Assembly: GCA_020055645.1 (NCBI GenBank)
Contig: CM034546.1
Location: 36,642,001 to 36,706,000, forward strand
Length of the DNA stretch: 64,000 nt
Direction: 5' to 3'
Source: Tomocerus qinae
Lineage: Eukaryota > Arthropoda > Collembola > Entomobryomorpha > Tomoceridae
The notes under the pieces were generated by a model, which was not told the origin of the DNA, ran no database searches, and was given only the letters and a program-made list of their open reading frames with translations. Position numbers and translations under genes: made by a program. Shown piece by piece: positions 60,246 to 64,000 of the stretch. Positions within the stretch are counted from its first letter, which is position 1; every line of letters starts with the position of its first letter.

Positions 60246-60491
60246 TCATTTCAGCCACTTATCTAAAAATGGGATTGCAGGACCTATTAAAATAACATTG
60301 ACAAATGCCGCACTAAAAGGGGAAAATCTAACTATCCTTATTAACATTTTATAAGTTAAAAGCAGACTTGCACTTTTGTAAAAACATGAATTAAACATTC
60401 TGTGGTGTATTGCTAGTAGAGTGAATGACAATGAGGAAATAGTAGCGATAATATAACCGACTGCCTGGGGTAGAGGTAGAGGCGATGCCAA
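60246..60491 (-). CDS. C-terminal exon of a second chemoreceptor-like gene
   Basis: The frame reads two hydrophobic helices (AVGYIIATISSLSFTLLAI; FSPFSAAFVNVILIGPAI) around NSCFYKSASLLLTYKMLIRI and stops at 60246-60248. It resembles the end of the gene at 58287 in layout, and fragments at 22680 and 60823 in sequence. No upstream exons were found, so it may be a remnant. Confidence 0.45.
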   Translation of the reverse strand: MASPLPLPQAVGYIIATISSLSFTLLAIHHRMFNSCFYKSASLLLTYKMLIRIVRFSPFSAAFVNVILIGPAIPFLDKWLK

Positions 60492-60822
60492 ATTACATTG
60501 GTAAATACATACCAGAAATTGTTGGTGAAGCTGATACCTACCAAGTACTAAAGAATATTCGCAAAGTATCTATTATAAATGGAGTTTCTTTGAGTTATTG
60601 CGTTTAGATATTCTAACATGCCAACTTCATATATTAAGCACAATTTTGCCTCAATCCAAACAAATTAAACTTTTAAAAACAAGGCTTCAAAGGCAAAAAA
60701 CAAGATTCACTTAACTAGAAAGTTTCATGGCCAACGGCATTTTGTTTATTATTTTCTCCGAAATGACAGGTAGGGCATCACGTATAATTTACCGCTGTAT
60801 TGAGTATACATTATACATGATG

Positions 60823-61044
60823 CTATGAGGCTGATCGAATGGAATAACGTAATAGCCTCAGTCGCAACTTGCAAGTAGAGAGAATGGCTAATAAGAAAAC
60901 AGTAACGAAAATATTAACGACCACCTGAGAAAGAGATGAGGCCAAACGTATGGAATTATTAAATATGGATATGTGACGAAAAGAAACCCTTTTAATTATT
61001 AAAACTTGCAGTCCTCTAGAAGAACAAAGGACTACATTATACAT
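60823..61044 (-). pseudogene. Chemoreceptor-like exon fragment
   Basis: LASSLSQVVVNIFVTVFLLAILS matches the first helix of the exon at 60246-60491 and the fragment at 22680. GLQVLIIKRVSF upstream corresponds to GLRVLIILF in exon 3 of the gene at 58287. The frame ends early, so this copy looks truncated. Confidence 0.45.
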
Positions 61045-62001
61045 AGTGTTCTTTGCGGTTAAGAAGCAAAGTTTAGACTTAGAAACATGCCAGTTTTATA
61101 CATTTAATTTTTAAATACAATTTTTACACAAGCCAACCAAATTAAACTTTAAAATAATGTAGGAACTAGACGTAATACAGACTTGTCATGTATGACAATA
61201 ACGCTCTCCCCTTCAATGTAAGCCAAATAGTCGCCATTGCCTCATTGTCACATTCCAACCGGCTCCCTTATCACCGCAATCTGTTACCCAGTCTGCCTCC
61301 CCCTAACTCGACCTTGACAGTCCTATCGGTTTCTTACACCTAGAGATCTTTTTCCTAAAACTCCTCACTTCCGTGTAGAGCCGAACCTACCTTGCATAGC
61401 AAGTCCGAGCTGGATAGCCAATTTGGTATTTTGGGGTATTTTAGTCATAGCTATTAACTAGTCTCTAAGTGTCTAGGGCTATTTCCGTGTTTTGCTACAG
61501 ACGACATACGCAAATCCATAAAAGAATTACAGCCCCGCATAAGTATGGTAAATTAAATGACATAATATTACATTCACGTTAACTTGAGAATGGCATATAG
61601 GTATTAGTATTAAATACGAAAGTATAGCCATTCATGCAAGCCAAATATTATCATCATTTGCTATTAGATAAACGGCAAAAGTTAATCACGTGACAATTCC
61701 GTTTGTATGCTTGAACTTCTGTGTGTTGATTTGCCGCAATTCTAAAACGCAGCCAAGCACCAAGCACAATAAAACTTAATGCGGCCAATCCTTACACATC
61801 TGAACCAGAAGAACTTCAAGCCAGTGTGTATATCAAAATTACGCACTTTGAGATTAATAATTTCATAATACATCATGCAATCTTCAGCGAATTTAAACCT
61901 GGTCATTGCTGTGTGGTTAGTCTGGGGTCTTTTTCCTCATATACCCCTCCTATTCTTTTCAGAATAAAAAATGGCACACTAAAGCATTCTTCTATATAGT
62001 G
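61045..62001. other. Intergenic; start of the second copy of a duplicated block
   Basis: 61545-61640 resembles 56790-56950 (both contain GTTAACTTGAGAATGGCA). No gene seen. Confidence 0.4.
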
Positions 62002-62655
62002 ATTGATTGATTGATTGATTGATTGGTTTTATTTCAGTGACCATTATTAACAGTAACAATTAAGCCCCGTTATTTCCTTTTCACAGTCACTCTAATACAC
62101 TAAAAATAGTAATGATATTAGTTATAATAATAATAGTAATATTCCATTTGTCATATTATATAATGATTTGAGATTTGTCGTAGGTGGAATAAAAATTATA
62201 GAACTTTCATTCACTGTCATTTGTCCCGCAGTTGCAAAAAATGTTTCCGTATATTTTTGTCGAACTCAACCAGTGTTCCTGTTTCTTGTATTTCCGTAGG
62301 AATTGTGTTCCACAATTTTGCACTACGGTAGGAGAACGCAGATCTGGCAAAGGTACTGTAGATCTTAGGCAATATAAAGTCGTGCTTTCTTCTTAGAACT
62401 CTTTCCTGGGTTGGTTTGAAAATGTAGTCACGTCCTACTATGTACTCATGTAAAGGTGTTTCTATTTTAATTACGTTTGAAAATATAAATAATAGCGACG
62501 TTACATCCCTTCGTTCTTCAAATGACAGAAAGTTCAAGTTCATAGTGATTATCACTATGAACCACTGTAGGGGATACAGTGTTGTGCCCATATATTCTAA
62601 AGAGAGAAGGAAGGATTTTAAATTTAAATACGTCGTCGCTAAAATGATTTTTTAA
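62002..62655 (-). mobile_element. Non-LTR retrotransposon (LINE) 3' fragment
   Basis: The minus-strand frame 62591-62217 ends with FARSAFSYRSAKLWNTIPTE, the typical C-terminal tail of RTs in the CR1/Jockey/BovB-like groups. It is followed by about 190 bp of 3' sequence and a (TCAA)n tail at 62002-62025, the kind of microsatellite end made by such elements. The RT core and endonuclease are missing (5' truncation, as is common for LINEs). Confidence 0.7.
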
Positions 62656-62724
62656 AATTTGACTCCAACTCTTGATTATCTTATTACTAGCTAGTTAACC
62701 CGTCACCCGTCCTACAAAAGCACA

Positions 62725-62962
62725 CTAATAAAATAATATAAATAATATAAAATAATATAAAATGATATGAAGTAATGTAAAATGATATAAATTAATATAA
62801 AATGATATAAATAATGTAAAATGCTATAAAATTATATAAAGTAACATAAAATGATATAAGATAATATAAAATGATATAAAATAATATAAAATGATTTAAA
62901 ATAATATAACATGATATAAAATAATATAAAATGATATAAAATAGTATAAAAAATATAAAATG
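62725..62962. repeat. AT-rich minisatellite
   Basis: About 240 bp of ATAAAATGATAT/ATAAAATAATAT units of 10-20 bp, imperfect. A long Tyr/Ile/Phe frame on the minus strand is only the repeat. Confidence 0.85.
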
Positions 62963-63609
62963 ACACTGAAACCGCTCACATGCTGCACACCTATTTAATT
63001 TAAAAGGAAAATGCAACTCTACTATTTACTATAACACATCAAACTCACCATTAAATTAATAGTGTAAGTGTAATGTACAATAACGTATCATATGAATCAA
63101 AAATCTAAAGAAAGCCATAACTCATAACAAATCATCAGAGTAAAGGCAATCATACTCAGATTACTCATTTTAAAAATTTTTTTCAATTCCCAGTTATGCA
63201 ATTTCATAACTAGGAAAAATGTCATAATGGAACTTGCATATTTTCCCCTGCCCTGGTTCCCAGTAGTCCTATATATTTATTATTTAGGTAATTTTACAGG
63301 CTTATACGTAAACCTAGCAAACACAATTGAGGATTTATAAATGTAAAAAGTATGACACACTGACAGCGTGACGGCCCTACCAGAATACCCGAATCCTATT
63401 TGGTCTATTAGGGAACTAAGAATCAAAAGAAGGTATACTTCGATCGACGAATATATTCTATAATGTGTCTTGAGCTTATATTATATTAAAATTACTTAAG
63501 GAAATGGTGCATGTTTCAAAAGACTCAGATTGTTTTTGCCACAAATGGGGATGTTGCTGGGTAACCGGCAAAAATTATCATAGAGGGTAAATGGGAATCG
63601 GAAAAATTC
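62963..63609. other. Intergenic; diverged duplicate of 56985-57740
   Basis: GAAACCGCTCACATGCTGCA matches AAAACCGCTCATATGCAGCA at about 57007. No gene seen. Confidence 0.5.
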
Positions 63610-63949
63610 GTACTTTTTTTTGGAAATTCCCTAAGGATCTGAGACCACTGGTCCCACACCCATACAATAATTTTTTAAAAATTCTTCAAAACTTATTCTA
63701 TAGTAGTTATATTTAAAATTCCACATTATTTTGGTCTTCGACTTGAAGATATCATCGTTTGAAACCGAAAAATGTGTGTTTTTTGTGCATATTATATATT
63801 GCGAATTTATATCTTCAAGTCAAAGACCAAAATGTGGAATTTTCAATATAACTACTGAAGAATAGGATTCGAAGAATTTTTTAAAATTTACTATATGGCC
63901 TTAGGACCTGTGGTCTCAGATACTTAGGGAATTTCCAAAAAAAAGTTAC
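63610..63949. mobile_element. 340-bp foldback (long-TIR MITE)
   Basis: Two arms of about 135-140 bp are near-perfect inverted repeats: GGAAATTCCCTAAG and GGTCTTYGACTTGAAGATAT occur in the left arm and, inverted, in the right one. They are separated by about 65 bp. The tips are GTACTTTTTTTT and its complement. No coding capacity; target duplication not resolved. Confidence 0.75.
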
Positions 63950-64000
63950 TGGCAAATATGATAGTCGAGAAATCATTTTCGTTTCCATGCATGCACCTGG

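Noticed and set aside
62792-63016. Hydrophobic minus-strand frame
   Set aside because: It is translation of the AT minisatellite.

Overview
The window is nuclear DNA from an arthropod, AT-rich, with spliced genes, many transposons and a long mitochondrial insertion. The insertion reads with the invertebrate mitochondrial code (TGA = Trp, AGA = Ser) and keeps an almost ancestral pancrustacean gene order. Seven-pass chemoreceptor-like genes, a divergent ionotropic receptor, a Penelope-like element and a CARD/NB-ARC gene would fit a hexapod; a springtail is my guess, not something the sequence proves.

Layout. 1-648: 5' part of a minus-strand acidic zinc-finger protein. 1292-1887: hAT-type MITE with an 8-bp target duplication. 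4103-8783: a CARD-NB-ARC-TPR-LRR (NLR/Apaf-like) gene. 9060-21500: a decayed repeat array split by a 9.8-kb Ty3/Gypsy LTR element (10795-20607) that carries, in the env position, an Rrp6/EXOSC10-like exonuclease plus HRDC plus zinc knuckle. 21721-22870: decayed chemoreceptor-like exons. 25031-27200: 5' end of a Ty1/Copia element. 27212-34690: about 7.4 kb NUMT running from the control region to nad5. 35088-38576: 3' ten exons of an Ig-domain receptor tyrosine kinase with HSD in place of HRD. 43258-45465: divergent ionotropic receptor, two frameshifts. 48085-48316: single-TM exon. 50949-53990: Penelope-like (GIY-YIG) copies arranged as tandem and inverted pieces. 54333-55669: a CARD-Rho GTPase fusion gene. 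55792-56708: Tc1/mariner remnant. 58287-61044: chemoreceptor-like gene and related exons. 62002-63949: LINE 3' end, AT minisatellite and a 340-bp foldback element.

Most interesting: two CARD genes lie about 46 kb apart, one with an NB-ARC sensor architecture and one with a Rho-family switch. In both, the CARD is cut by a phase-0 intron after an Glu-Lys-Glu-x-Ile sequence. This suggests a shared CARD exon pair placed in front of different effectors, and a possible CARD-CARD signalling pair in innate immunity or cell death. Second is the retroelement that has captured a nuclear-exosome-type exonuclease.

Caution: many reading frames (Ty3 pol, NUMT genes, ionotropic receptor) are broken by single-base indels, mostly at homopolymers. 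Some of these may be assembly errors rather than real decay.
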